The notes beneath the pieces are model-generated. The model searched no databases, was not told the DNA's origin, and saw nothing but the letters and a program-made list of their open reading frames with translations. A stretch of DNA of 64,000 bases from Suillus spraguei. Lineage: Eukaryota > Basidiomycota > Agaricomycetes > Boletales > Suillaceae. Where the stretch lies: contig JABCPU010000029.1 in assembly GCA_016800925.1 (NCBI GenBank), positions 248,001 through 312,000 of the forward strand, given 5' to 3'. The position numbers and the translations under genes were made by a program. This document shows, in pieces, positions 23,152 to 35,871 of this stretch (position 1 is the stretch's first letter; each line of letters opens with the position of its first letter).

Positions 23152-23599
23152 TTATGTGGTAGGTGGAAGAAGACTGCGGCAGGGTTGGGCGTAGCGGACG
23201 TTAGCAAATGCGCAATGGTGAGGTGTTCAGTAACCTTGTAGGTCTCCACCTCTGTACCTTGTTCCTGTCTAGTGGCAGCCGAAGTACTTCGGAAGAGTAT
23301 ATGTCGACAAACCTGTCATCCGAGAAGGGTCGCCTTCATTACATAGTAATTGAGTCAGTGTCTTGTCGTGTCGCGCACGGCGGCATCCGCCTGATTTTTC
23401 CGGAACAGCGTACCAAGACCACGCGTCCGAGTCCACAACAGGATCCAGTGCCAGATTTCCATCGCGCTCGCAGTCGACATCCCCTCCCTCATTACCTCTT
23501 CCCGTCAATCCTCCTCAGTTTCCACTATTGGCGCCCTCGCAATTTACATTCTTTCTTCGGCGATTTTTATTGCACCCTGGATTTCTGCTTCTCCTAGCT

Positions 23600-23710
23600 T
23601 GCAGCTCCACCTACTCTAGTATATATAAATATCTACATACATACTCTTGTCGTTAGTAATCATAATTTTATTGCATCCTCATCTTACCCAGCAAACCAAA
23701 GACTATGTAA
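23600..23710 (+). promoter_or_regulatory. Promoter-like segment without an assigned gene
   Basis: A TATATATAAATATC motif (about 23621) follows a pyrimidine-rich tract and precedes AAACCAAAGACTATGTAAGT, which looks like a leader running into an intron donor (GTAAGT). I cannot find coding sequence downstream that this promoter would serve. Confidence 0.25.
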
Positions 23711-25362
23711 GTTGGTTTGTGTTTAAATTTTGATCGTTTGTAACGGATATAAAACTTTTGAGGTGCTTGTGCCACACCCTGGTTTGGGAGAAGGTTGGGA
23801 ATATTCAGCAGCAGCGGTATGTAGCACCGCGGGAGTTGAAGTTGTCAAATATATTCATTGTCGAGTATCGGTTGGATAGCTTGGCGGTGGGCATCTTGCC
23901 AAGGGCGTGAACGCAGCAGAACAGCACAGTCCCGGGAAATGGCCACCCTAGGGCTAATATACGTAGATTCTAGCCCAGGGCCAGTCAGGGGCTTTAGCGG
24001 CTGGCTTCAGGCGGTGTTTATTGAAACGTTTTGAATCTGTGACAATGCGCGCTCGTCGTGTGTAGTACGCTCTTATCATATCAATAGATTTGTCTGCTTA
24101 AGTCACACTTGGCACAAAGAAATTCACAGATACATTGGATTTGAACTGATCAAAGCATAAGATCATGAATGTCATAATAGAGACAGGCGCGGGAACGCCG
24201 GAGAGCTCACATGAGTGGAAGACAGCCGAGACATGGGTGTGCAAGAGTGCAGATTATGCACAAAGGTGATAAAAGGCACAAGGTGCGTATAGGGGCTCAC
24301 GGCTCATGGAGATTACGGTACAAGAGCACGCGAGAGGCGCTTGATGGTTCTATTAGTTATAAGAAGAAAAATTAATGCAATTCAGAGGACAGTAGGAGAG
24401 CGGTAGCATGTGCGCGAGAAGTTAGCGGGAGGCGTTAGAAAGCAGGAGGACTAACTAACCCGAATATAGGATATCGCCGTTCCCGCGAGCTGATGGGTGC
24501 AAGCGAAGTACTGTCCACTGAAATATTAGTGCAACAAAACAGCAGATGAAATAACAATAAAAAAATAAATGTAATCATAGAAGACTGGAAGGTGGGAGGA
24601 GTAGAGCTCGAGGAGCAGCGTGCGGGAGGCGGTGAGCACATCAATATTGCAATTCCTCGAATATGGCCACAGAAGCCCCTATATTTGGCCCGTATAATAA
24701 TGCCAGGATAGCCAGATCCCTGACTTTCACGTTGATTGGGGTCTTTGCTACTGGTGTGATTGATGCATTCAGGAACCCATGCTTCCCACCCTGTTGAGTG
24801 ATCTACCTCGAAATGAATGTTAACAGTGCACTACACACCAGTTTGTAAGTGTCCATGTCGGATGTCCGTGCCTTGTTTGTTCAGGGATTGCAGCAACCAA
24901 GTCACAGATTCGACTGATTACAGGGTACCATGAACTCTACTTGTCCTGAGTTTTGAGAAGCAATGTGTAAAAGAACGTACACGAGGTAACGATTTTGACA
25001 GGTTGACACGCTTACACTGCCAGTGGATTATCTTGCAATCACGGAGGTATTCGGATAACCGAAGGAGGGTACAGGCATATCACCAGTGAGCAAATCACGA
25101 TATAATTGTGACGTACTATGAATGAACGTTTGAACGACCAGCAGTGACTTTTAATAAACCATATTTGATTTTCCGGGACTCCAGATGATCCACACATCTA
25201 TCACCGGCAGTGCTCTTATCTTGATGCCATGCATCCATTAGCATACTGGCATCCCACGTTCCGGAACTCAGATCCTGATCCTGAATTTCGAGGTCAGCAG
25301 CTGTCGACGGCTACTTAGGCTGAGATCGAGTGTTAGTTGGTGCCGGTGTGATCGCCTCTCAC

Positions 25363-25686
25363 CTATGATTCATCGAAACCAAATGAAGAAGCCAGCTGAT
25401 CGGATGACCCCATGACGATATCATATCGATTAGCTAGGATGTCGACATGTTGAGATCCTGGTGGATCATATTCGTATCCACAGCTATTCGATGTCCGGCG
25501 AAACACCGTCGAGAAGACATGACGGAACCCCGCAAAGTCCTGCTCGAAGAACTAACCTTGCTGATGGGTGTTTTCAGGGTTAGACTCTGCTTTCGATACC
25601 TTACCGAGTCATCATGCGGGGCCCCGCAGAGGTCAGCAATCGCATAGTGGTCATCAGTGTGAAGGACAACGCGGCAGGCTACATAG
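25363..25686 (-). CDS. Possible 3' end of a small spliced gene
   Basis: Two minus-strand open segments join in frame across a 53-nt intron (25552-25604, GTAAGG...GTTAG). The first reads YVACRVVLHTDDHYAIADLC and the second starts FFEQDFAGFRHVFSTVFRR and ends SSFGFDES. The 5' part is unclear: an ATG at 25904 could be the start, but the connecting intron would have to be unusually short (28 nt) or lie elsewhere. No family is recognised. It may be a gene remnant. Confidence 0.25.
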
Positions 25687-26124
25687 CTGCAAGATATTAT
25701 ATAGCAACACTTACTGAGACATGTTCAGAGGGAATGGCCGCCGCAGAGCGAAAGTTTTGAGTAGCTCGAAGGAAGCAGTACGACGGTCAGATTCCAAACG
25801 GAAGATATAACGTAGAAAAAATGCGACGTGCGGAGGCCGTGCCCCATAATGGAGGCTTGTAATTATGGCGAGGTGCATACCTGTAGTCTATCCAAGCGTG
25901 TCATTTGACGTGTGATCCTCTTTCGAGGCGTAAGATAGTGTCCTACGCGACAAAATGTTTACCCACTGACGGCTTCTATTGTCATCATGCACGTACAGCA
26001 AAAGACGCTGCATTCAATACCGAGCCCCCTGCTTAATGTATAGAGTCCAATTTCATGACAATCATATTAGCATGGCGATTTACATCAACCCCACCTACTG
26101 TAGAAATGCTTCAACGGGTGCAGA

Positions 26125-26727
26125 TCATTCATCCAATTTCCAGTTATTCTCCTTCACAATTTTCTCGCGCTCAAGAAGGTACTTTCCTATAGTACATGAG
26201 ATGGTATTGAGCAGCGATTTGTACAAGGACTTACCTTCCTTATATTTCTGGGATAAATCGGCTGCCTTATGATAATACCATCCAACACGGTCATTGCACC
26301 CCATGCAGAAGATGTCCGCTACGGTGTGAACACCTGTGCTAAGGCACGAGGAGCGATCAAAAGGGACGGTTCCAGACAGCAAGGGTTGCGTACTCACAGA
26401 AGTGGGCGGTCCTCTTTCTTTCCCAATTTCACATTGGTTGCTGAATGCATGAGGCTGATTCGAGAAAATCACGTCACTCATTTTGGTGATGAATTGAATT
26501 GTGTGTAACTGACAAGCCTCTTCCTTCTCTTCCAGAGAAAGACTTGCTAATAACTTCGTCCTGCAATGCCTAAAGATGCACTATGAGTGTGCGGGCTTAG
26601 TAGCCTTTTCAACACCATCACGCACCAGTACCGCTGAACAGCTCACACAAATGAACCTGGGATGGTCGTGATAGGTAGAGATAACCTGGTTGCGGGTGTC
26701 ACTGCTAGGAGTTATGTTGGAAGTCAT
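26125..26727 (-). CDS. Yippee-like zinc-binding protein
   Basis: The exons read [17 protein letters not shown], then [13 protein letters not shown], and after introns a second half with [20 protein letters not shown] and the tail [19 protein letters not shown]. The two CxxC pairs and the GWYYHKA...YKEGKYLLE signature are diagnostic of the Yippee/Mis18/Cereblon fold, a small zinc-binding domain. Cellular roles in fungi are poorly known (yeast Moh1 is a relative). It is divergent from Vps53 with only about 180 bp between the two starts, so the promoters are shared or adjacent. The spacing between the two CxxC pairs is less typical than in canonical Yippee proteins. Confidence 0.7.
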
Positions 26728-26905
26728 TGGTGTCAAGCGCCATCTTCGAGGAAGGAAGGTATCACAGGAGTTCAAGCCGCTGAATTTGGCAAACCCTACT
26801 TGGCCGGAAGCAATCAATTTGGCGTGACTTTGCTAGTTGCCCGCAACAAACCCTGATAGGTGGAACAGCTGGTCTCAGCAGCTCTTCTGCAGGTTATTAC
26901 CTCGC

Positions 26906-29900
26906 ATGTCCACACGTTCCACGTATGGATGCTATGAACACGCCAAACTTCCACAAGAGGTCGTCGTTGCAGTCCAACGCATCCTCGAGCTCAATCCAGA
27001 GAACCAGAACGATCCTCTTGATGTTTTGTCTAATGAGTTTAATCCTCTAGATATGCTAAACCAGCTTTTCCCAGATGGTATGTCACGTATCAAGGTGTAA
27101 ATTGTGCCCACTGAACAAGGTGCAGAGGCCTCGCTGACCCAGCTAGAAACAGTCCAAGCCAGACTATCTCAACATGAACGTGACTTGCAAGGCGAAATTG
27201 ATTCACTCAAGGAAGAGCTAAGATACGACCAAAATCCCAACCGTATGCAGATGATTCAGGAAATGATTTCGGTATGCCTGCCGGTCCAACTGCACTGCTG
27301 GAGTCCTTATTGAAGCATTATAACAGGACCTCCTTGGGCAAATGTCACGCATTCGGGAGAAAGCAACGGAATCTGAAGCCGTTGTGCGCGATATCACGAA
27401 AGATATCCAGGCTCTTGACATGGCGAAGAAGAACCTCATCCTCAGTATGACGACACTCAAGCGCCTGCAAATGCTTGGTATGTTCCTTAGCATTGCTATC
27501 ACAGATGTTCCTGCTAATCTTTCAAAGTAAATGCACTGACACAATTGGAAGACCAAGCAAAAGAGAAGAGATATGGAGACGTTTCACAGACTCTTGCAGT
27601 TCGTTTCCAACACTCATTTTGCAGCAACATCTTGATTCGTCCACAGGTTGTGAAGCAGATATCTACCTTCTTTAAACCTTATACGTCGGTCCATCGCATT
27701 AACCAGGTCTGGAGACGGGCACAACAAATTCAGGGTGAGATTCGCACTCAACTCGAAGCCGAGTTTGACACGTTGTAAGTTACTTTCTGTGTTTGCAGAG
27801 TCCTTGAGTGGTGAATCTATCCAGCTACATCCAGGACCCCGCTAAACCCTCAAAACCTGCTCAGATCATAGATGCTTGTGCTGTCGCTGATGTTTTAGGC
27901 CACGACGTTAGGACACATTTGATTGACCGTTATGTTACACTTGAGCTTAAGGAGTATCGGCGCATCTTCCGTGCCACAGATGAGGCAGGTCATCTAGACA
28001 ATATTAGCAGGAGGTATGCATGGTTTAGACGTGTACTTGGAACACACGAGTTGGAATTAGGCCGCGCATTCCCTTCAGAGTGGAAGGTTGGATGGGCGCT
28101 TTTCACAAAATTCGTGGTTATCACAAGGTTCGTCATGCCATTACACATGATGCGCTTCTAATTGTTATCTTTATTTTCTCAGAGATGATCTCGTAGCATT
28201 GCTTTCTAAAGCAGGTTCCTCTTTGACAATTCAAGCACTGCTCGAAGCCCTACGGCAGACAATCGAATTCGAGTCATCCATGGCCAAGAAATGGTTAACG
28301 CCAGTAGGTCAATCTCAAGCCTACCTATCGCTCCCTTGTTGATGATACTTTGAATAGCTCAATGACATACTGGAAGCAAGTTCACCTCTTTCTTCGCCGA
28401 CCGTACAGTTGATGTCTTCTGCCTTTGAACCACATCTTGGTGTCTTTGTTGATGCTCAGGACAAGTCCGTATTTACTTCTCTTAATGCCTACATTTACCA
28501 TATCTGCTGATCTACTAGAGCTCTTGCTGACATGCTTGCTACTCACCGAGCATCGAGTTCGAAAGCAAAGCCACGAGCATCCCTTGATGCCAACCCGCGG
28601 GATTCTATCTCTACAGATGTGGACACGGCTACTCCACAAACGGTACTTTCTTCGTCAACGGAATGTTTTACTTCTATGGTCAGAGCCTCGAGCAATGCGC
28701 CAAGCTATCGACAGGACAAACATTGTTTGATTTGTGTATGGTACATAAGAAATGGCTGCGCAGATATGCCGGTAAGATAACGTGGGTATTTATTACAGTC
28801 TTATCTCTGATGTACGATGTAGAGGACGTCCTTGCACCACGGTCAAAGCGGTTTGTGACGTGTAGCTGAAGACTGTTGTGTCAAGCATCTGACGCACCTG
28901 CAGGCCGACAGTACAAACACGGAGGTCATTGGACTCGCGTTTTGATGTTGCGGATTTGCAACAGGCTACCCTGTTGATCAATACAGCGGACTATTGTCAA
29001 ACTACGGCTCTGGAGGTTAGTCCACCGTAGCCGTGTGAAGCTTTTATTGAGCGTTGCCCGGATGTAGCTCGAGCAGAACATCAAAGAAAAGATCCAGGAC
29101 GACTTCAAAGACAAAGTGACACTACAAGCAGAACGTGACTTGTTCATTATGTATTCCTGTTATTTTCATTGTCCATCTCTGATCGCTAATGTAAAACCAG
29201 TGCTATCTCCGTTTCTATCACGACACTTCTACGAGAACTGGAAGCTGCTTGCGAGAGTGCTTTCACCACGATGTCCCGCATGTCGTGGGAGAAGCTGAAC
29301 CAGGTCACTGGACAGTCTTCATATGTGGATGATCTTACTCGAGCTGTCGAGAGCTTCTGCGACATTGTAAAGCCATTGATTGAACAGAAGAAGTACCTGA
29401 GGAATTTCTTCGACAAGGCATGCAGGTTGGTTTTGTCACTCCGTATAGGGAGAAATGCTGATAATTGGGCAATAGTCTTGTCTTGACGAAGTTCACCAAC
29501 GCAGCGGTGAAGAGCCGACCTTTGGGAGAAATTGGTGGGGAACAAGTATGTTGGAAGTTGTTTGATTTACTCTTTGACCTGATCCAAAATGTGCCAGTTA
29601 CTGATCGACCTTGGCGTTATCAAGTCTTACCTAATGCAGCTGCCGGGAGAAGCACTTGTAACGCAGGGGTAAGAATGATCCCCTGCGTCTTGAGAAAGGT
29701 TAGCTTATAAATTTGTTGCGTAGATATACCCGCAGCCTTACGAGGAGCACAACGAGGCTCGAGGCTCTGCTCAAGGTCATTGTGACACCAGTGGTAACTA
29801 CTTTTTTTTTCCACCCATGTTCCGTCACTTACAAAATGTCAGGATCCTCCTGAAGGTTTCATTCTAAACTATACTCTCCTCATTGGCGATGCTTCATTTT

Positions 29901-30352
29901 CAAATTTCCAAAAGGTTGGACCACTTTCATTTTTAGGCTATTTCGTTCGTTAATGTCGTTATTTGTTGTGCTATTACCAGATTCTCGATCTGAAAGGCAC
30001 ACCGAAGACCGAGCAGAACAGCCTTCTTGATTCATTCCTCACTATTACGAGCACCAAGACAGACCTCGACAGTACATCATTTCTTTCTGCTCTCGATATG
30101 GATCCCCCCTTGACACTCAGTAGTCCGGGCTCCAGCAGAGTCACCCTTCCACTGTCAACCACACCGATCGCCGGATCGGATAGTATATTTGCATCACTTG
30201 GGTCTCCACCCTTGAGTGGACCACCCACAGGTTCCAGCACCGATGGAAGTACTTCCAGGGGCCTGGAGCCGGGACAGAAGCGAGAAGTCTTTGACATAAG
30301 GCGCTTTGTCACTTTCGGTTTGCGACGATCGGAGACCTTACCAGCGTCCTGA
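26906..30352 (+). CDS. VPS53: Vps53, GARP tethering-complex subunit
   Basis: This encodes the Vps53 subunit of the GARP complex, which tethers endosome-derived vesicles at the trans-Golgi network. The gene has many short introns. The N-terminus reads LPQEVVVAVQRILELNPE and NEFNPLDMLNQLFPD, followed by a coiled coil (VRDITKDIQALDMAKKNLIL) and the Vps53_N domain (VVKQISTFFKPYTSVHRINQ; RRYAWFRRVLGTHE). The well-conserved CAKLSTGQTLFDLCMVHKKW comes next. The C-terminal half includes QILDLKGTPKTEQNSLLDSF and a Ser/Pro-rich tail ending RRSETLPAS. The ATG at 26906 is the most sensible start, directly before the conserved N-terminal segment. The gene looks intact; exon borders between 28800 and 29800 are uncertain. 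Confidence 0.87.
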
Positions 30353-30585
30353 CTTCCCAACTTCTGACATTTTGTACTCGGACCGGCGGAAATATAATCA
30401 CGGAAAACCAAAAAAAAAAAATGTAATTGTGAAAAAAATGCAGTAGGTAGGGTACAAATGCGTGAATGGTAACCCAAAGGGAGCGACAACAAGCTCGGTC
30501 CAGAGCATGATCAGTGCAAGATGGGGTATTTTCAGAAACCAATGGGTAAATGAGAGAAGCATCAAACATATAATCCAAGAAATTG

Positions 30586-33500
30586 TCATCGTTGTCTCTG
30601 AGAAGATGGCAGCCTGTCATTGGCCGTTGCACGGGTCCACGAGCCTTGCAGAGGCAGCTGCAAGTTTGGTGATCCAGATATCAAAGGCCGAGGTCTAGGG
30701 CCAATCAACGAGCTCATCCGATGAGGAGCTCTGGAAGAATGTCCCAGAGGGGATGTTCCAGGTCGGAATACCCGTTCTGCAATTATTGATGACGAATGGC
30801 TTGCAGGACCTGCCGCAAGACGGGCTGCAGGAGAGTCTGGAGTAACGGGTGTAATTCCAAGCACACGCTGCACAATGTACGGTGGTGGAGTGTTTGGCTG
30901 TGAACTAGGGAGAGGGGGGTGTGGAGGTAGGGCGGAGACTGCGCTTTCTCTTCGCGAATCAATGTCGGAGTAACTATGTCGGAAATGGATGTCAGATACA
31001 GAGAAGGGTACGCTCTCAGTGGGAGAAGTGGAAGAGTTGGCATCTGATGGGATACCTGAATTTCGGGGTTCTAAAAGGGCCTGCGCTTGCCGGGATACGG
31101 GGGGTGATGCTGGATGAGGGGATGACAAAGACTGGAGTTCATCGGGCTCACTTTCGCACTGACAGTCAATATTAAAGGGGTGCGGCATATATGATGAAGG
31201 CGGAATGGTAACAGGGAAGGGAAACGAAGATCCATGAGTGGTGTGTGTAGCATGTGCAGACGGCGAAGAATGGGTATTAGATTTATCGGAAGGACTTTCG
31301 TTGTGAGATCCCTGAGACACAGTGGAAGGTGCATCGGGTCCAGAACGCATTGCGTCACCAGGTTTATCGCGTTCAATGCGTACCATCCGCATGGACGTGC
31401 CATCGCTCCATGGTGTACGGACTCCGCCATGCCCCAATTCAGCCGCAGCTGAGCTTGGCGTGGTGGTCTTCGATTGCTGAAGTGACGATGAATGCGACGA
31501 GGTCAAGTCGAGGAAGGAGTAAGTGCCTGAGGCAGGCGCTTCCTCGCTTGGAAGTAGCGTTGATTCCGGTCCTGATTGGAGCATGACAACTGGGACTGAC
31601 TCAGGGCTGGCATTCTCAGACTTGTCCTCGTGAATGCTCTGCTTCCCATCGTCTCTGTGAGCTTTTCGGTAGAGTCTAGCACAAACCCGAGACCAACTAC
31701 TACTCTCACTCCCAGTCGTCCGTCGTGAGTCCCGATGCCCCCTGAGCTGGCCGATTATAGCTCCAACGTCTACCCTGAACGGGGTGGTCTCTCTCACCTC
31801 CAAAAACCGTGAGTCAGGCCGAGACGGTACGGAGGACTCCCTGCCATCATTTTCCGTTACAGCGCCCTCAATCCCCGCAGTTGAGCGTACGACGGGAACG
31901 AAGAGGCCTGGCACTTCTGACGTCCGCGGGCTAAGGGAAAGCATTGCAGCAAGCGCTTCATCTTGCCGTGACGTGAGGGTTTTGGCATCCGCATCATTAT
32001 CATATACGTCCTCCGCGCCCACCTCTTCTATACACAATTCCGAAAGCGTCAATTTGTGGCTTCCTACTTGTGTACACCCTTTTCCCATAGAGCCAAACGA
32101 CGTGCGTGCGATAGGATTAGTCCATCCTGGCGCTAGTTTCTCAGATTCCGGTGGAAAGCCGAAGGCAGTGAATTCCACGGTTAGGGTGTTGGTCGAGAGG
32201 CGCTTGTCGTCATCTCGCTCCTCAGGCAGAATTGCCATATGTGACACGGACCACGAGCGTGTGTCGTCAACGTGATCGCTGCTACTGCTGCCCCCGTTTC
32301 TTGTTTTGCGGACGAAGGGGAAGGTCCGTTGCAGGCCGAGCCCAAATCCGTACCCTTTGCTGGTGCTTAAGCTTGCCACTTCAGTTTCTTCATCGCATGG
32401 GGGCGGGCTAATGTCAATGACATGGCCCGGGTCCACTGGTTTCTTGGAGCAGGAGCGGGTCGATTTCTGTCTCCTACGAGCACGCGGGCGAATAACAAAT
32501 ACCCAGTACATGAAGATACACCCTATGACGACCACCAGGACAGCACCGAGTACAATAGCGGCAATAGTCCCAGCATACGTCGAGCTGCTTGATGAGGACA
32601 GGATGGTAGTAGCTCTGATGAGTCGGTCAGCAACCAAAACAACAATTGGCACAAAGCCACGACGCACACAGTGGCATTGCCGAATGCAGTGACATTCATC
32701 CCACCAACTCTCATAGCAAATGTTGTGTTCTGAGTGTTGGTGAGGACGACTGTATGAGGGGTATCTTGAGACAATTCGGTAGCAAAGAATAGCAATGCAT
32801 TTGAATTATTATATGAGGATAGAGCGGAGAAGCTAATGGTGATGTTATCGATTGTGACAGAATAACTTCCCGAATATAAAGACACGAGGCCATAGACAGT
32901 TAAGGCCGATCCTTCGGAAATCAAATCAGGGTCATAACCGGTAAATGATAGAAATGACACTTACCTATGAATGTGGTCTGAGCATGGTCACCGGCAGTGT
33001 TGGACAGATGCATAAAATTTCCCGTGCTGTCCGTGACATAAGTCCACCTACCCACAAATGCGATGTCGTTATCGTCATCAATGGTCGTTGAGTTGGCCGT
33101 TGAGCTGAAAATAACATTATGAGCACACTAGGAACGTAGATCAGCACCCCCTGGCTATGGCAGTAAAAACTCACTTGACGATGCCAATGGGGGCTGTGTA
33201 GGTGATGAGAGCCTTGTCGAAAGCTATATATGAGTCCGGATTAGTTTCGTTCGTGAGAGTCGTCAACAGCAGTGTATGGTTTGTGTTGGTTAAATCGTGC
33301 AAGGACGTAAGGATGGATTCCGAGTCAGATGTATTAGGAGAGATGTTGGTTCCGTCCAAGGTTATTTGGTAGGACGCATTCCAAGCGCTCCCGAGGAGAT
33401 CAATGCCAGTGCCTGGATAAGCGATGAACGACTTAGTTTATGGTTTTGATGTTGATTGATGAGAGCTGTGCTTACCGTTCCATGTTATCATAAAGCTTGC

Positions 33501-33692
33501 CTCATTGAGGCTGGTCCGATGTGTACTGTATCCTGCACCAACTTGACCTGGAAAAGAAGCAGCACCTGAACCCGAGTAGAACTGCTCCCAGCCTGCAGAA
33601 GAATTGGGGCTGAGGCTTGTGTCTACGAATGGGTAGTAGACGATATCGGGTGAATCGTCCTCAACGTAGAACTGGGATGTGCTACCTGCCAT
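30586..33692 (-). CDS. Single-pass membrane protein with Ser-rich cytoplasmic tail
   Basis: The N-terminal half is an Asn/Ser/Thr-rich beta-sheet-like ectodomain opening MAGSTSQFYVEDDSPDIVYY. It has many N-glycosylation sequons such as NTSD, NHTL and NATV. One strongly hydrophobic helix follows (TIAAIVLGAVLVVVIGCIFM) with an immediate basic stop-transfer RPRARRRQK. The rest, about 600 residues, is a low-complexity Ser/Pro-rich cytoplasmic region. This architecture belongs to a large family of Agaricomycete plasma-membrane proteins of unknown function, possibly wall or surface sensors. I see no obvious signal peptide at the chosen ATG (33692). The gene converges on Vps53 with about 230 bp between the stops, and is divergent from the chelatase-like gene. 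Confidence 0.7.
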
Positions 33693-34047
33693 TCATATGA
33701 CCAAACCGGATAACAAAGTGAGGGAGAGACGGAAAGGGAAATGAGGTGTGCGAAGAGAGCCGGTTATAAGAAGAAGATGGCGCTGAAGAGCAGCGGAAAA
33801 CTGAAGACGCCCGGTGACCATTCGGCTGCAAATTCTGCCTCGAGGCTCTAAGATATGATAAAATGCCGTGCGAGTTCTGGTCGCGATCCCTTGGGCCTGG
33901 AATCTTGTACATAAGTTAGCTGTTGAAGCTTGAATCATAACTGTGAGTCACAGCGTGACAACCTTCAGTAATTTTAAAAATCACCATATCAACAAAAATC
34001 CGAGTCTCCCGGCGCCATCATCATCCTGTGTGACTCTCGTTATTTTG

Positions 34048-35871
34048 ATGGCGACAATCATCGATCCTGACAGTCTGCCACATCCTGGTTCCGCTTTATT
34101 TCTGCCGTCTTTGCTTGCCCATATACGTGCTGCTGCTCCTGGTCTGCCATTCGAGCCCATCATTATTCAAGTTTTACTTCTTTGTATCGTTTCAGGGGAT
34201 AGAAATCTTATCCTGCGAACCCGTGAAGAGGATATCGGTCTTGTGTCTAGACTGACGACTATCGTGAGCATACTGAAAATTTACGAACCAGCTACATCTC
34301 AAATAATAACGATTGCTTCAAGTCGCTCACATCTATCTTCGGTCACATCACCCACAAAATTAGATGTCATGCTAACATCAAGTCTCAAACGCCCGCTAAA
34401 TTTCTGCGATCTCTCTTCATCCCACCTCCAGCTGTTACCGCCGCTGATGGCTCCACATCACCTCAACACAGGCACCATCGCTCATCCACAACAGTGCACA
34501 GCAGGAAGTCTTCTTTTCCGAATCCTACGTCCTTTCCAAGTGACGTTACGCGGTCCATTCAGCATACCTCACAACTAGTCTCTGATGATCTGACTGCCAG
34601 TGCTGATGGCGGACCCTCCACAGAAATCCGGTCGATGTCAACACACTTGAGCTTTCAAACTGAACCTTCCGTACCTAATCTTGGTTCCGGTGGCAATGTG
34701 GCAGCCCATCAACGTCATACATCGCATGTCAACTCAGATGTGCTTAAGATACCATCCGCAATTGTCGTCACTGGATTAGAACATGCTAGTTTACCTGCGC
34801 AACGTGCCCTTCTACGGACTCTTGCAGAGAAGAGGCTCGTCGTGTCGGATAACCACTCAAGCATTGACCCAGGACCGCAGCTTGATCTCCCACACGACTT
34901 TATTATGGTCTATATATGTCGCTTAGATTCACATGAGAGACCGCCTATATACAACAGTCTGGTATGTACCCTGTATACAGTGTCATGTATTATCTTATAT
35001 GTTTCAGCTCGACTCGTTTGCTATGAGTACGTCAATCAATGTTCAGCTATCCACACGAGCTGCGATGCATAATTATCAACCTCAACGTACCTCAGCATCA
35101 TCTACAGCCCTGTCATCACCCTTAATACCAGGGTATCCATTCCCCAACGTAACCATGTCGGGCCCCCCTACCCCTCCTCCACCAAATAGCTCCACACCTA
35201 TAATACCTGTCACGTTATTGGTAAGGCTAAAAAGCCTATGCGCCACCGAAGTCCGCATGCGCCCGCAACTAGAAATATACCTCTCAGATTTATTTACTGC
35301 CACGCGACATTTTGGTGCGCTGGACGCCATGATGCTCACTGCGCGAGCGCGCCAAGACGCGGAGGTCCTTGTGCGGGCCGCTCGAGTGCTCGGGGTCGAT
35401 CAAACAGGGGCAGAGCTGATTAAGGATGTGTCGATCGGTGATCTAGGGCACAGTGATGAGGACAGCACCGAACGCGGGTATCCCCGCTCCAGCACGAACA
35501 CCCAGAGCTTTGAAGCGCTTATCGATGGCTCCGCACTGCCATACGATGTACCTGACGTGACTAGTTTGCATACCCACCGTAGTATGCGGAGTGTGCCAAT
35601 CGGAGATGAGGAGTTAGAACTTGATGTGTCTGAAGCGGATGTGGCGAGAATTTTTCCAAGGGTGGTGTCTCATCGTATCAGGGTAAGGGACTCGCCTGTG
35701 GATGAGGTTCTGAGTAGCGCAGTTTGCGGAGCTGTGAGTCGACCGGGGGTCATACTTAAAGGTATGAATTCAGACTGGGAAGAGGGACCCATCGATGTAC
35801 ATGATCCGAATACTGTTTGGGAACGTGAAACAGTCAAAGATATATTGGTACATGTGCTTGCCAGAGTATGA
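34048..35871 (+). CDS. Magnesium-chelatase-like AAA-related protein
   Basis: The protein begins MATIIDPDSLPHPGS and carries LLLCIVSGDRNLILRTREED. A long Ser/Pro-rich insert follows, then AIVVTGLEHASLPAQRALLR with LAEKRLVV. The helical C-terminal part has VTLLVRLKSLCATEVRMRPQ, a block rich in AR pairs (MMLTARARQDAEVLVRAARV), and VSHRIRVRDSPVDEVLSSAV near the end. From memory these blocks match fungal proteins annotated as magnesium chelatase-like or MoxR-type ATPases. I see no P-loop (GxxxxGK[ST]), so ATPase activity is doubtful. Fungi do not make chlorophyll, so the name reflects fold only. The gene shares a 355-bp divergent promoter region with the membrane-protein gene. Confidence 0.6.

Larger units (their letters stand above)
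22180..26124. other. Gene-poor stretch with weak coding candidates
   Basis: Nearly 4 kb hold no clearly recognised gene. Candidates, all weak, are a 102-codon minus-strand frame at 22843-23151, a 44-codon plus-strand ORF at 24663-24797 with a hydrophobic stretch (LTFTLIGVFATGVIDAF), a promoter-like segment near 23620, and a possible spliced minus-strand gene end at 25363-25686. No tRNA or rRNA was recognised. Confidence 0.5.

Noticed and set aside
30963..32275. Plus-strand ORFs opposite the membrane-protein gene (for example 31784-32275)
   Set aside because: They are antisense shadows of the long Ser-rich coding exon, which has the domain evidence.
34048..35871. Active magnesium chelatase subunit of tetrapyrrole synthesis
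   Set aside because: No P-loop is seen, no partner subunits are nearby, and fungi lack the chlorophyll branch.
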